From Phoronis australis (Eukaryota > Phoronida > Phoronidae): a stretch of DNA of 64,000 bases. Position numbers and translations under genes: made by a program. Positions 36,541-48,558 of the stretch are shown piece after piece. Each line of letters opens with the position of its first letter. The stretch's first letter is position 1. Under the pieces are notes generated by a model, which saw only the letters and a program-made list of their open reading frames with translations, did no database searches and had not been told where the DNA came from. The stretch lies in the NCBI GenBank assembly GCA_002633005.1, contig NMRA01000658.1, positions 1 to 64,000 on the forward strand. Direction: 5' to 3'.

Positions 36541-38337
36541 GTTCATTGTTTACAAATGAACTCAGTTCCAATTACAGCCAATCAATCTTCAATTCTAACT
36601 TACGACGCATTCAGTCTCAAGCAGGGACAACATCGGGTCAGGACTTCAGCGACCAATACCGGCGGTTTTAAATTTAAGAAGGCTGAATGGGACTCCCCGA
36701 CTTCGTGAAGACGGGCAGGGACAGAGTAGCATACTAACTACATAGTTTCGACCCGGTCATGCGCGTGGTTAAGATGGGTGAGTTTGAGGGCCAGCGGTCC
36801 TAAACTAGCTCAGTCACGCTGTGAAATGATGCAATCTTGACATGGATTTGATGAATGTATCGTGGTTGATAACTCATAAATATTCCTATTTCATAATCTT
36901 TTAAAAATTCAAGAGCGTACTCATTTTGCGAGTTCGAAAGACATGCGGGCAATTTCGCATGCGCATGAAATCCGGGCGTTGTTTGAGCATAGGTACACCA
37001 CCTAGTGCATCTAATAATCGAAGTGTAGTTTATTTTTGCAGGTAAAAGGGGATATATGATACACTTAAGTCCGAAATTTTAGATCTTTACGGAGTAGTGA
37101 ACCTTCGGAATAGTGAACCTTCAGAGTAGTGAACCTTCGGAATACTGGGCTGTTCCCGTTTCCAGCGATGAGGCAAGTTAAGTAACACGCAAAATACAAC
37201 CAGATCAAAATATTCAAGTCGATCATGCTCCGATTAAATATTTCCGTCCGAGTATGTAAAGAGGAGTAATCACTCATTTAAGCACGCCCGGTTTGTAAGT
37301 TTGGCAGGGGTAACGCGGGAACATTCTCTTTCTTGACCACATTACACCGAATTTGGGTTACGTTCTTTGTGAGCAACCATCAGGAAATCCTCATTTCTGA
37401 GAGTCATCGTTGTGTTTGAAGATCCCCCCTAATTAAGCTGCGTCAAGGGCCTTACCAAAAACTCTGCAGTTTCGACGTTTGCAAAATAAAGGTCCACCGT
37501 ACTAGAAACTTGAACCACCCCCGCGCAATACTGGCTACGGGCCTGTATTTAGCACACATTCTAATACGGGCCCGTATGGGAATCCCCGGAAGGATGACTG
37601 GGGACGCCCAAATAGTCGGAAAAAGACGCTTCTTCTGAATTATTATCAGCGAATTTCACAATGTTTATTATAAAATGTACTTTCCTTGATATAAAAATTT
37701 TGATGTTAGGAACTTTGCATTCATGTCTCCTTCAAGATAAAGCTGTGAACACTGCGCTATTCCGATACGGCCGCTGTCGAGTGTGTGTCCCGTATTGGTA
37801 TCGGCGACAATAGGCCGTTTAATTTGGTGCAAAATACGATAACGTGGAAAAGTTACAACAGATATTACCTTGATCTTTTCGTACAAAGCAATTATATTCA
37901 AATTCCTCAAAAATTTTATATCAGAAACTTAATTTTCTAAATAATTCGCCTTGAAAGAGTGCATCCCGTAGGCGCCCCATTTTGAACATAGATTCGGTCA
38001 ATCTCACTTGAACAAAGATTGAAAATTTAATACAACGTTGTGAGTATATATCAAGACTATGAAGTAAAGTCTCGATTGCATGAAAACATGCCGAATTATA
38101 AGGATTTGTATTCAATTTAACGTTTGAAAAAAATCAAATAATATATTCCATAATGGGCCGCCCATATCCGAATTCCGTTACGATAACGGTCCAAATCAGA
38201 ATATTCCGATTTGGGCCGGATTCCCGATACGCCGGGCCAGAACAGTAACACGAAACGTCAAAGGGTGCACTGCAGATCTTGTAGCCAGCCAGCTGGCTAT
38301 TTGAAAACTATCGCCAAAATGTCGCTAGGTATGATGG
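36541..38337. other. No gene; small repeats
   Basis: 37092-37139 is three copies of a 16-bp unit (gagtagtgaaccttcg) with a partial fourth. 37797-37857 repeats the segment at 33850. Nothing else was recognised. Confidence 0.5.
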
Positions 38338-38420
38338 GCCGTTGGGGGGGAAGTGTCGCAGGAAAAATACGAGCGTAATTTAATTCTTCATGGCGTAAAA
38401 TTGCTCTCGTAATTTAGTTT
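38338..38420 (-). repeat. AT-rich 41-bp repeat family, inverted copy
   Basis: On the minus strand taaattacgctcgtattttt and tgcgacacttcccccc match units at 39370-39470 and 44408-44530. Confidence 0.6.
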
Positions 38421-38519
38421 AAACTCTTAGCCAACGACGTTCAGTTTTACAACTCACCGGCGCGCTCATGTAAGTACTTATTTACTGACGGTTACATGAC
38501 GAGCTACGAGCGCTGAATC

Positions 38520-38582
38520 ATGGCGGATCAAATAGCTGCTGCAATGTCAGCGATTGTGCAAGAACGAGCTGCCCAGCAATAG
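38520..38582 (+). CDS. Short ORF ending at a transposon boundary
   Basis: ATG at 38520 (tcATGGCG) opens 20 codons, MADQIAAAMSAIVQERAAQQ. The stop TAG is formed exactly at the start of the inverted-repeat element at 38580. The peptide has an ordinary coding look but no recognised domain. It may be the start of a gene or transposon protein cut by the insertion, or chance. Confidence 0.25.
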   Translation: MADQIAAAMSAIVQERAAQQ

Positions 38583-39313
38583 ACTCTATTCACGCGGCGG
38601 ACATTAAAATCCAAAGCGAGGCTCACTGCGATAAACAAAGCTAAAGTAGACATTGCGTGAGTTAAATAGCCGGTCTTTCGAGTCCAACCTGGATATAAAA
38701 TTTTAATGATGTGTCGACAATTAAACACAAAGACGTAGAAAATTACATTACAGAACAAGTTAAGGCGCCAAAGAGTTGTCTGACGAAAGGGTTTAATTTT
38801 TGTCAGAAAACTAGGTTCGAAACATGAAAAGTAAATATGACCAATTTGCGGCGATCGTAGTGTTACGGATTAGGTATTATGCTGAATGTAGGGTTACGTT
38901 TTTTCTTGTAAATTGTTGATCAAAATACTTTCTACGCGGACCAGGTCATCTGCTCGTATTGTTGACGAGTTGAAGAAATATTTGNTGAAAATACAGCCTG
39001 GCTGGCCCATTCTCCGGTCGTTACTATGATGCTTGACAACTGACCGAGATGCGACAAAATATGATCTAACTTTTCGAAAACATTTATTTTACACGGACAT
39101 ATTTTGCTTCGTCGCGGCGTATGGCAACGACCCAACGCTTCCGAATCTCAACGTCTTTAGAGATTGTAAAGCAGACAGTTGCGTGTCCTTTTTTTCTAGC
39201 AGTTCGCAGAACAACACGGACTGAAACACAGACTCCTACGCCGATAAGCTAACAGAGCTATCGTAGCGAGCCTCGTTTTGGAACGCGCCTCCTGTCGGCG
39301 TGAATTGGGTCTA
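38580..39313. mobile_element. MITE-like element, inverted termini of about 50 bp
   Basis: The left end (tagactctattcacgc, later gcgaggctcactgcgata) and the reverse complement of the right end (tagacccaattcacgc, later acgaggctcgctacgata) align over about 55 bp at roughly 75-80% by eye. TA lies at both boundaries (38580-38581 and 39312-39313), which fits a TA target duplication. No transposase frame; a single N at 38985. Confidence 0.65.
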
Positions 39314-39369
39314 TAGTCGTGTACGTTAGGTCAACACCGATTGGTTTAAATTATGAACGTTCTTAAGGT

Positions 39370-39470
39370 ATTTTACGATCGTAATCTGCGGCGACATTTA
39401 CCCCATTTAATTTACGGGGGTAATTTTTCTGCAACACTTTTGCAATTTAATTTACGCTCGTAATTACCAC
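39370..39470 (+). repeat. AT-rich 41-bp repeat family, copy 2
   Basis: gcggcgacatttaccccatt, tttaatttacgggggtaatt and tttgcaatttaatttacgct are two diverged units in tandem. Confidence 0.7.
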
Positions 39471-42400
39471 AGGCGCTCGAATTTCCCGATGACTCATAAC
39501 CATATATATGAAACATAAAGGTTGTACACTAAAACTTTGATGAATCGGGGCTCCCAACTTCAACAGTCCCAAATCCAAATAAAATCTCCGTGCATCTTTC
39601 TCAGACTGGTATCGCAAAAACCTCCGAAGCCTTATTTTTCCTTGTGAGTAGTGAACTGGCAACGAAATTTTTAGAACAAACTCGAAACTCTGAATTCGAG
39701 GACCTAAAATGGATAAGACAGCGGATTTCAGTTGTGCTTTAACTTGTACGTCGGTCGAGAAACCAAGTCAAGAAAATTTTCCCCAATTTCAATGACTGAG
39801 GTTATTAAAATTAACCATCCACTTAAGTGTAATTTGTTTCTCAACCTAGACTTTACTTGTGTTTGATTTTGTGCTACTCTTTGTTGAAGCACACCGAACA
39901 CTCGGTTTCTGGCGGACAAATCCGATGTCTGACCACACGTGTAGTCGCGGTAAATCACCATCGGTAAATGCCGGGTTTCACAGTAGGCCAGAGATAGAAG
40001 CCAGCAACCCGTGGTACCACGATTATATACAATGTTGTTTTTGAATAATCAGAGTTTAATTACTTTCAAACTGATACTAATTTATGCGGAGGGCAATCAA
40101 ATAATATTCGTGGGCGTGCGAAAACAGATCTCCGTAATGGGGCTATTCGGTTACATTAACTAGATGGCGCGCGTGTACTAGTGGTGATAGACTAAGCAGC
40201 CTCGATTTCGCAAGCCCTATTAATACATGGTGAAATGGCTTGCAGTCGTGCCAACTGAATCTGAGATTGAGTGAAAAGGGTGTTTCTATGAGAGGAAGTA
40301 ATCACAACCTTATACAAAGGTAAGGTTTGTGACTATTTTAACGATTATTCCATGTTTATTCTACTGATGCCTGTTAACTAAGGTACTCGCCGATGTCGAC
40401 TTCGCGGCAGTCGCCAGTCGGGTTAATCTTAATTTGTTTAGATGTGTGTTACGATACTTGACGTAGCACTCGGGATCTTTTCGTACATCAAAGCAGTATT
40501 ATTATTTGGAATGATTTCTAACAAGTTTATCAGTGACAGCTACATCAATCAATGCTGAATGTTTATGCTGTCAACTCGATATTGGTTAGTGAGTAAGATT
40601 ACAATCCAAGCCTTATGGCAAAGGGTACATGACAAATATTCATTAGACTGTTTGTTTACTCCCTATCCTATGTCTTCCGGAAATCTATTACACGTTGAAA
40701 TGGAAATCTATCATGTCTGTTTTCACGTGACCTTTGGTTTTTTTGGTTTGAGGGCTTGTACCGTGCAGATGAGATATGCATCGCTTGTGCACCGTCCCTG
40801 AATGGACAAAAATTGGTTTTAAGCATTTGACTGCAGCTAACCAGCAAGATCTTCCCATCCAGTGCAGATCTGTTGTCAAAGCCTACTTTCTATATCGGAG
40901 ACAACGAACAAAGCCTTTGAAAGGGAACAGCTTTTTTTAAAGAAAGGTATGTAAGTTGTTTTGTTAATTTACTTATTCAGGTCCTTAGCGGGGGATTGGC
41001 ATAGGGGGTTAGGGTTGTAAAATTTGGTGCAACTGAATGTGTGGAAATAACAAGTAGTGGCTGGAGGAAAGAGCATGGTTAGGTAATTCTTAACCTTCAT
41101 GAAGTTCCTTCAAGTTTATTTCATGAAACTGTTTTGCAATCAATTGTAAGCCCATAAAAATATTTTACATTTTCTGAATTCCCAGCGCCTGAATAGTCTT
41201 TTCTCATGCCTTGAAATGATGCAAGTCGCTTATGAATTCAAGTGACTTCCATTTTCAGAAAATTACATTTTTGATGGTGCCTTAAGATTTATAATTACTC
41301 TTAAACAACAAAGATTATCCATCATTTTTAAATGTCCTAAGTCTTCATGTCTTCTATTAGAAGAAAAATAAAAGGTCTGGGAAGCGGTTTCCTCAGCCTT
41401 AGACTAGAAGTATGCTGGACAGACCCATGAATCTGTAATGAGAGTTTAACTTCTTTAAAAGACTGGGTGACCACTTCAGTGAGTACACTGATTTTCAAGT
41501 GGGCCCAGTCGGAAATAATTACATGAAGTAAAATACAGACAGCTATACCAATTTATTGAAAAGATAATAAATAAAATAAATTAGTATAAAATTAGATAAT
41601 ATGTACAATTTGGTGAATAACTAACATAAAATAGAGTAAAATTGTGATTAGCTGAGGCCTACAGTAACGAACCACGCACAAAGTCTCAGTACTTCTATTT
41701 GAAGACGAGGACATTGGACGCGTTAGCGACGGCAATTGCCAGCCAGTTGTATTTAGCAGACAAATGATGCGTTTAAAGAATTATGTTATGGCTACGAATA
41801 AAAAAAATAAAGACGTAGTTTTATACAATACTTATTATATACACCTTTGGTTTCTGAAAATAGTAATTATTTAATTTTGTGTGAGATATATTTTTGAAAA
41901 ACAGGGTAGAATTTTGGCCCAACCTGGAGTACTTAATTATTCATATTTCAATACTTATTCCAGGTTCAGTGACATTTTAAGGCCACTTCAAGCTGCAACA
42001 TAGACGAACTTTGTTACTCCTTTCTCTTCCCACGGCATTAATCAACACACCAGCAGTGCTGCATGGCACAATGTACAAGTCAGTGGCCCGTTGGTGAGGA
42101 TGCCCTTTCATAGGCAATGAGTCATGTGTGGACAATAGGTTATTTCCTTTCCTGGAAGAAACATGAGCGACTGAAGCTAAAGAAGACCTAGTGACACTCT
42201 GGTCTAGTTCAAGGTCAGATTTTGGGCACCAAACGAGTCAAGTGATATGCTGTCGTTTTCACCTTCCAATGATCTAATTGTGGATGTTATTGAGGCTGAA
42301 TGAGGTTACGTGAAGGAAAGACACGTGCCGAAACTGGACCTTTTTTACAAGCGCTTCTATAGGCCATTGAAACTAGATCCCAGTGAAATGAAAACCAAAA

Positions 42401-44395
42401 CCATCTGGTATAAATACCCTGTCCTTTCTCACTGAGTGACATTAACTTTCCCTTTCAGAAGAAAAGCTTTATATACTAGTGGTAAAAACTTTCCAATTTG
42501 GTATACGTAATGGGAAAATGACATTCCGTGACTGCATCGATTGTCTTATTGTCAGTAGAAAACCTGTTAATGTTACACTTTGATGACCCAATAAAATTTT
42601 CATCAACATGCAAGTTTGTCACTAATTATTGAAACCACAATATTTCTTCAGTTTTAAAGCCCCATAAAGTGCAGTTGTGCTTATTCTATATAAAGCTGTA
42701 CGTTTGCAAATTGTCATTTTCCTGTTGACCTATAGAAATGTGCAGAGATCAAAATGAAGTATTCCCTTTGTTTGCATTTGATATGTTTGTGTGTGTAATT
42801 ATTTTTAGAGCTTTCTTAAGAAGGCCTTTGAACATTTTTAAGTTTTTTGTTAACTTGTCTACAACAAAAGTTCCACATATAAGAAAAGTGTGTTTTCAAT
42901 TGTAGCTAGCCGGATAAGAATCTGCTATGCACGAGATTCGAGTAAAGAAATATCAATGTATTTAAAAACAAAATGGCAAACTGAGCAACCACATACATAC
43001 AAAGAAACAACATTGTTAAAAACAATTGTAATTTTCCCAATGTAACGAAGTCCATAATCAGGCATATCAAGGGCTGACTTTCTGAATTAGGTTCAATTCT
43101 CTCAGGTTATTGCTGAAGGATTGTTTTTCACTTTGTCTAAAGGTAAAATAGACGGCCAGGCGGCTGGTTTCAATCGTTTTCTCTCATCTGTAACAGAATA
43201 GTCAGAGAAATATTAGCAAATTATTTAAGAAAACACAAGACAAAACTACTTTTGTAAGGCAGAACATACTTGACGTTTCATCTTCATGTTTATATGTAGG
43301 AACTAATAATCTTTTTACCCAAGTCTTATTTAAGATCTGAACTAAAATTTGTGAAACAAGCTAAAATGTGTTTCTGATCTCAACAAGTAAAATTCGTTCT
43401 AGGTGTCAACTTTTATTCCAATGCAATGTTACGACATTTACTGAATAGCATATTTATGTTAATTCAGTAACTAATCTGGTAGTCCTGGGGGTGGGGTCCG
43501 CTATAAAATAAGGAAACTAACTCATCTAGAGAATTTTATTGGATATAGCATAGCTTTGAAGAGAAACTGCTGTGAAAAAGTCACCGTTGGCTTCTGAGCG
43601 TCACGTACCATACTCCTCTTATGTTGGGCGCACTCGCACCCAAAACAATATGTGAATATGTGCTGCTAGCCTACCTAGCATCCGAGTCCCGGGTGAGTTT
43701 CTAAAAAGAAACTCTTAGTTCCACTCAATAAACCCGTTATTCAGTGGGGTAAGTAGTGGGGATAACATCACCAAACGATGTCAATAGAAACTAATTGCTA
43801 AAAACTTACCAAGTTAAGTTATGTAGTCTCCCAATGGAAATGATAGAGCACACACTGGGCTTCGGCATCCACACACTTTTTGTCGGTTGGTTGACCCTTT
43901 TGACCGCAATTCTCCACGCTTGGGAATTTGTGACCACCTGTCGAAGACTGGCACCAGGGAAAATAGCAATAATAAGGCTTAGCGCGACGACGTATTTTGA
44001 TAACAATTCCGTCTTTTTACCAACTGTTTACATGCACACAGCGACGCATGCGCAATTCAAACACCACTAGTACAGCAGCGACACCGCGAGGAGAATTCTC
44101 CAAATAGCCCCATTGCACCGTATGCTCGAATGTCGTCTTGACATCGCAGAATAAGGTCCTTGACATGGTAATTTTGGCGTGTTTTTGACATTTTTGTATC
44201 GTCAAATCATCACTCGAAGGCAAGTGATCAAATGAAAGAAGGTATTCAAAGACTTGTGCGATGCTAGTTTCGTAGACTTCCATGCACATTTGAGCAGAAA
44301 ATTCTGAGCAAACAGATTTTGAGTGTCCAACCTTTATGTTTTCTTAGTATTGAGTGGCGTCAGTAGTGATCGAGGGACAAATAAACTCAAGCACC
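39471..44395. other. 4.9 kb without a recognisable gene
   Basis: AT-rich. 41530-41650 is extremely A/T-rich. Open frames are short. The frame at 43806-44006 on the minus strand looks hydrophobic at its start but lacks an ATG. No repeats shared with the window were noticed. Confidence 0.4.
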
Positions 44396-44530
44396 TGTGG
44401 TAATTACGTGCGTAATTTTGCGGCGAAACTTTTCCCCATTTAATTTACGAGCGTAATTGTACGGCGACACTCCTGCAATTTAATTTAGGCTCATAATTAC
44501 GAGGGTTATTTTACAGCGACACTTTCCCCT
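44396..44530 (+). repeat. AT-rich 41-bp repeat family, three tandem units
   Basis: Units begin gcgtaattttgcggcgaaac, then gcgtaattgtacggcgacac, then a worn cataattacgagggttattt. Each carries the (c)atttaatttacg block. Confidence 0.8.
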
Positions 44531-45786
44531 CAACGGCCCTCCATAGCTAGGTATCACTGTGTGTTGAGCTCCGTTAGACCACGAATTTTCATACAGGCCG
44601 AATATGAGTTCTGCTAGTCACCTCGTCGTGAAACTTAACACAAAGTCAACGACCGACGGGGTGCATCCAAAATCTGTGAAACAATTTCGACACTCTCCTT
44701 GCCCGTTTCCAGCAGTTCAACCAAAAAAACAATCTGATCAACGCCATTTGCTAGCATAATTCTATATCTTTTGAGTTTTGTAATAAAAACTTTTGTCGTT
44801 GTTTTGAAAACAGTCCGCTCGTGGCACGCGCACGCACCGTCCTAAAATTTTGCCCGACTTCTCTTAGGAGATGATGACTACTCTGCAGCAGCAAAGTTTG
44901 TTCTAAAATTTGGTTTGCTGGTCTTAAAAATACTAAAAACTTGTAACAAAATGAAACCAGTTCCGACAATTTGTTGTGACATGTACGCAACCTCGTGGTA
45001 GCGAAGAACAGTTGATAGAAGAATAAACGGGGGAAAAGAAACTGCTCGGGTCAGGTGACGCAATCGTTGAAAGCCGACTCAAAAGAGCGCACTTCAATTT
45101 TAGCAGTAGATGAGGGTAGGACGCCAATTTTTTCAACACCGGTAAGCCTGAATAATTTGATGTAACTTTTAATGATATTATTTTTGTATAAAATGTCGTG
45201 CTGAAATTTGCGACCTGTATGTTAGCAGCTGGTGAAAGAAGAGATGAATCAGATGTATAAATAGATTTGTAATGTATAATTGCAAAATCGCTTTCTGGGT
45301 CCGCATGTAAATATGTAACACTTAAAGAGTATTTTAGGTGAGCTCGGACAAATTGATCTATTTCAAGGAAATCAATACAACCTAGTTCTCTGCATTTATC
45401 AAATATTCAACAATAGCCCACTTTTCACATTGGCGCTCTCTACAGTAATGGGAGTACGAAAGTGACTTCCGATTGATCCCGACTCAGATTTTGTGGACAG
45501 AAAAAAAATACTATAGGCTATAGTGGAACTAAATTCCACTTTTTGATTAATTAAAAGTTAGCAATTTACTTTAGCTTTTTGACACCGGCTGAGATCGAAA
45601 TTATCCCGCTTTATCAGCGGCAGCTACTGGCTTTAATTGTCGCGGACGTCCTTGCTCGTTAATTGATATTTCAAAAGCTTTGCCGTTTTTCGTAAAGCAT
45701 TAGTACATTCCACGGCACATGGAAATTTGCCGGCGTTATAATAACAGGAAAGGTTATAAAACGCTGTCCGCATTACAGGGGATTTA
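44531..45786. other. No recognisable gene
   Basis: Overlapping short frames on the minus strand (44878-45139) share no domain. Nothing further. Confidence 0.4.
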
Positions 45787-45902
45787 ATTACGGCGTTCTC
45801 CTCTTGAGTCCAACTTGTTCGGTTGTATAGCACCACAGCAACGCTTAATGTTAACAACCGCTCTAGGTGTGGTAAAGTCATTCAACGGGAGAACGCCCTA
45901 AT
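45787..45902. mobile_element. 116-bp MITE
   Basis: The left end attacggcgttctcc and the reverse complement of the right end, attagggcgttctccc, are inverted repeats. Inner blocks (ttgagtccaacttgt, ggtaaagtca) also occur in the ends of the longer element 47394-48300, so the two are one family with different internal lengths. Confidence 0.65.
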
Positions 45903-47393
45903 GTCTGTAGGTGGTGTTGAACTCCTGTCCTTATTATCGATTGGAAGAAAAAGAAAACAAAAAAATACGCACTTAAGTACACTCTTTCTCCCCCTCCTCT
46001 TAGCTCCATTTCCTCTTATTCGTTCTCTCAGTGCTCCATACCATACACGACCTTCCCCTTCCCTCTCATGAACAAATATATCATACAAAGCAAACATTCC
46101 TGAAATTTCAATAGGTCAATCAGGAAATGTTGTTACCTTACCTGTGTTAGTGCTTTCTGAAGAAGGTGACCAAATTAACTTCGTCAGCAAAAAAATGTTA
46201 AAGATAGCTACGCCGATAAGCAAATACAATACTTTCAGTTTAGACGTCCCACATATATCGAGTAAACTGCGTCGCATATTCCTGAACTCTGTTAATGAAC
46301 AAGATCAACCGAACCGCAGCAACTATTTCACTATTGGGTTAATAATTTCATTAGACTAGAATCCGAACGAAGAATAAGCTAAAACAGTAACTTAAATCAA
46401 GTTTAGTTTCTCCTTTTCACCAAGTAACTTAAATGCTACTCCTCGACCTCGGAAACATGTACAAATTAAAGGCATTATACGCCTTACGCATCTACCAGCA
46501 TGTTAGGACTGTTAATCAATATATGGGTAAACGCAACCATGGAGTACGAGAAATTAGAGCCAATTCGTGTTCCATTCGCGGCTGGTGTTCAGTCTTTTGG
46601 TGGTGAAAATTGGCATGTACGACGGAAAAATTTATTGGTCGAGTTCATTGATTTGGACTATCTAAGACATTCATTTACAACGCCGTTCTTAAAAAAGCTA
46701 TTTTATTGCTCTAAAAGTTTCGGTAAATATTTACCGACTTAAATTTCGACACACAGTGGCCTGGTCCCGTTTTATCTGGATCATCGGAAATATGTCAGTA
46801 GCCTACATAACGTTCCTAACAAAACGTTTTTATTAGTGCGTACAGTATGTTTTCATCTAGAATTAAGATACCTGAGCAAAGTATCGAGTATGTATTTTTT
46901 ACTTCAAGAATAATAGCGGTACCTCTAATAATGACTTTTGGAAAACTATTAAACCATTTTATCTATCAGTCTTGTAACCCTATTATAATTAAACGCGACT
47001 CTGGTATATTGACTTACCCTAAGCTGGTGGCTCAGGAATTTTATTCCTACATTGAAAACAAGGCCTCTGATATTGGTGGTCAGACTGACATTCCCAGAGT
47101 GGTAGCATTTCCTGGCCATGTAGATGGCATCAGAAGTAGAGCCACTGCACACTATTTTGAGCTCGTGTAACATGATTGACAAACGTTTGTCGTCACTTAA
47201 TGACAATATGATTACAGGCATCATCTCTGTCAAACGTATTACAACAGTAGTCACTGAGCTGTCATCAAATCTTGCACCAATTTCAATGGGTGTGTCGATA
47301 ACTGCTCCTTCACAGACGATGCAAAACTAGCAGAGAAGATTCCGGTTTTTAAGACGTAAGAAATATTATCGTCTTGTTAGTATTTTAAAAATC
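45903..47393. other. No recognisable gene
   Basis: Open frames at 46500-46742 and 46847-47170 (plus) and 46949-47254 (minus) overlap or lack any domain. They are not called. Confidence 0.4.
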
Positions 47394-48300
47394 ATTACGG
47401 CGTTTTCCTGTTGATCCCAACTTGTGTGATTCTATAGCCCAAACACAAGTTGGGAAGATGACCCCTGCAGCCAATATCTTGCACGACTGATTAACTTCAT
47501 TCTGGCGTTTATGGTTGGAGGGCCAGCTCTCTTTTGGTCAATAATTGCTCTAATCTCCAATAAGATCGTATCTAGCCTGACTGGGCTGTGCTGTTAAAAA
47601 TAAAAGTTGAGTTATAACATATATGAACATAAATCAATAGCATTTCTGAATTCCTCGTCAAATGCTGATCCTGTTTAGTTTTCGAATCGACAAAATCGCC
47701 CAACTACAATCGAAGTTACAACAATCTATTCTTTCCCTACCAATAGCGGAGTTGCAACCGAATCGATTTAACGATTGCGCATGTCCGCAAATTAGGGTGC
47801 GCAAAGGCTATTGGGATTGACTAGGGTATGTGGCATGGCTGATTGTTTTGCACGACGTGTGATTTGCGTGCATTAAACTACCCTGCTGTGTGTAATTATG
47901 CCGCTTTTCGCCCTAATAAGCGCCCCAACGCCTTTTCAGAGTTAGCTAAAGTAAGCGCCCAGCCCATTAACTACATGCAAAAAAATGCCTTACCTACAAT
48001 TCTAACGTCTCCAATTTATCAATTGAAAGATCCGACAGTCCTAAATTTGTAGACTACGAGCCTCACCCTTTTGTCCGTATACACTTCAAACTTACGCCGC
48101 GATTCAAAAAGAAGTAATAAAAAATTCGACGCTTTGGCCGTTTGACAATGTTCACACGTGGTCTGTAATAAGCTTGATAGATAATTGGTCTGCCTGTTGT
48201 CACACCAGGCTGTGCGTGGCAGTTAACAAAGGAGCTAGATATTATCACATGCTCACAATCCTCAACGTCTGGTAAAGTCACTGAACGGGAGAACGTCGTC
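47394..48300. mobile_element. Longer (0.9-kb) member of the same MITE family
   Basis: The left end attacggcgttttcctgttga (47394-) and right end tggtaaagtcactgaacggg, then agaacgtcgtc (to about 48300), correspond to the two ends of the 116-bp element. The right boundary forms an extra hairpin, gggagaac gtcgtcgt gttctccc (48287-48310). The interior has no transposase. Confidence 0.5.
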
Positions 48301-48450
48301 GTGTTCTCCCTAAAAGTCTTGGAGAAAAATTTTCAGTCTCAACTCTCTAACTATACTTAGATAGACTGGACCCTAGGGAAGGTAACTGAAGGGTGCCAAC
48401 ATATACTTTAACGAAAACTTGATGGGTGAAAAGTGTTAATGGAATTTAAG

Positions 48451-48558
48451 TTTTATATTAGGGTCATGGATCTAAGGAAGGCCTTCGACTCGTTGCATTA
48501 TCAACTACTCATATATAAACTGCGGGCTTTCAGCATGTTTGAAGGGCCCGGACTTTAA
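48451..48558 (+). pseudogene. LINE reverse-transcriptase fragment (motif A)
   Basis: The frame reads VMDLRKAFDSLHYQLLIYKL, the D-x-x-K-A-F-D motif A block of non-LTR reverse transcriptases, then stops at 48558. A worn SVIPQ near 48695-48710 may be the remains of the following G-V-P-Q-G motif. Too short to classify. Confidence 0.75.

Noticed and set aside
43806-44006. Minus-strand frame with a signal-peptide-like start
   Set aside because: It begins with TTG, no ATG or acceptor explains it, and an overlapping frame is open on the other strand.
45882-46097. Basic minus-strand frame
   Set aside because: It arises from a C/T-rich tract and overlaps a plus-strand frame of equal length; neither has a domain.
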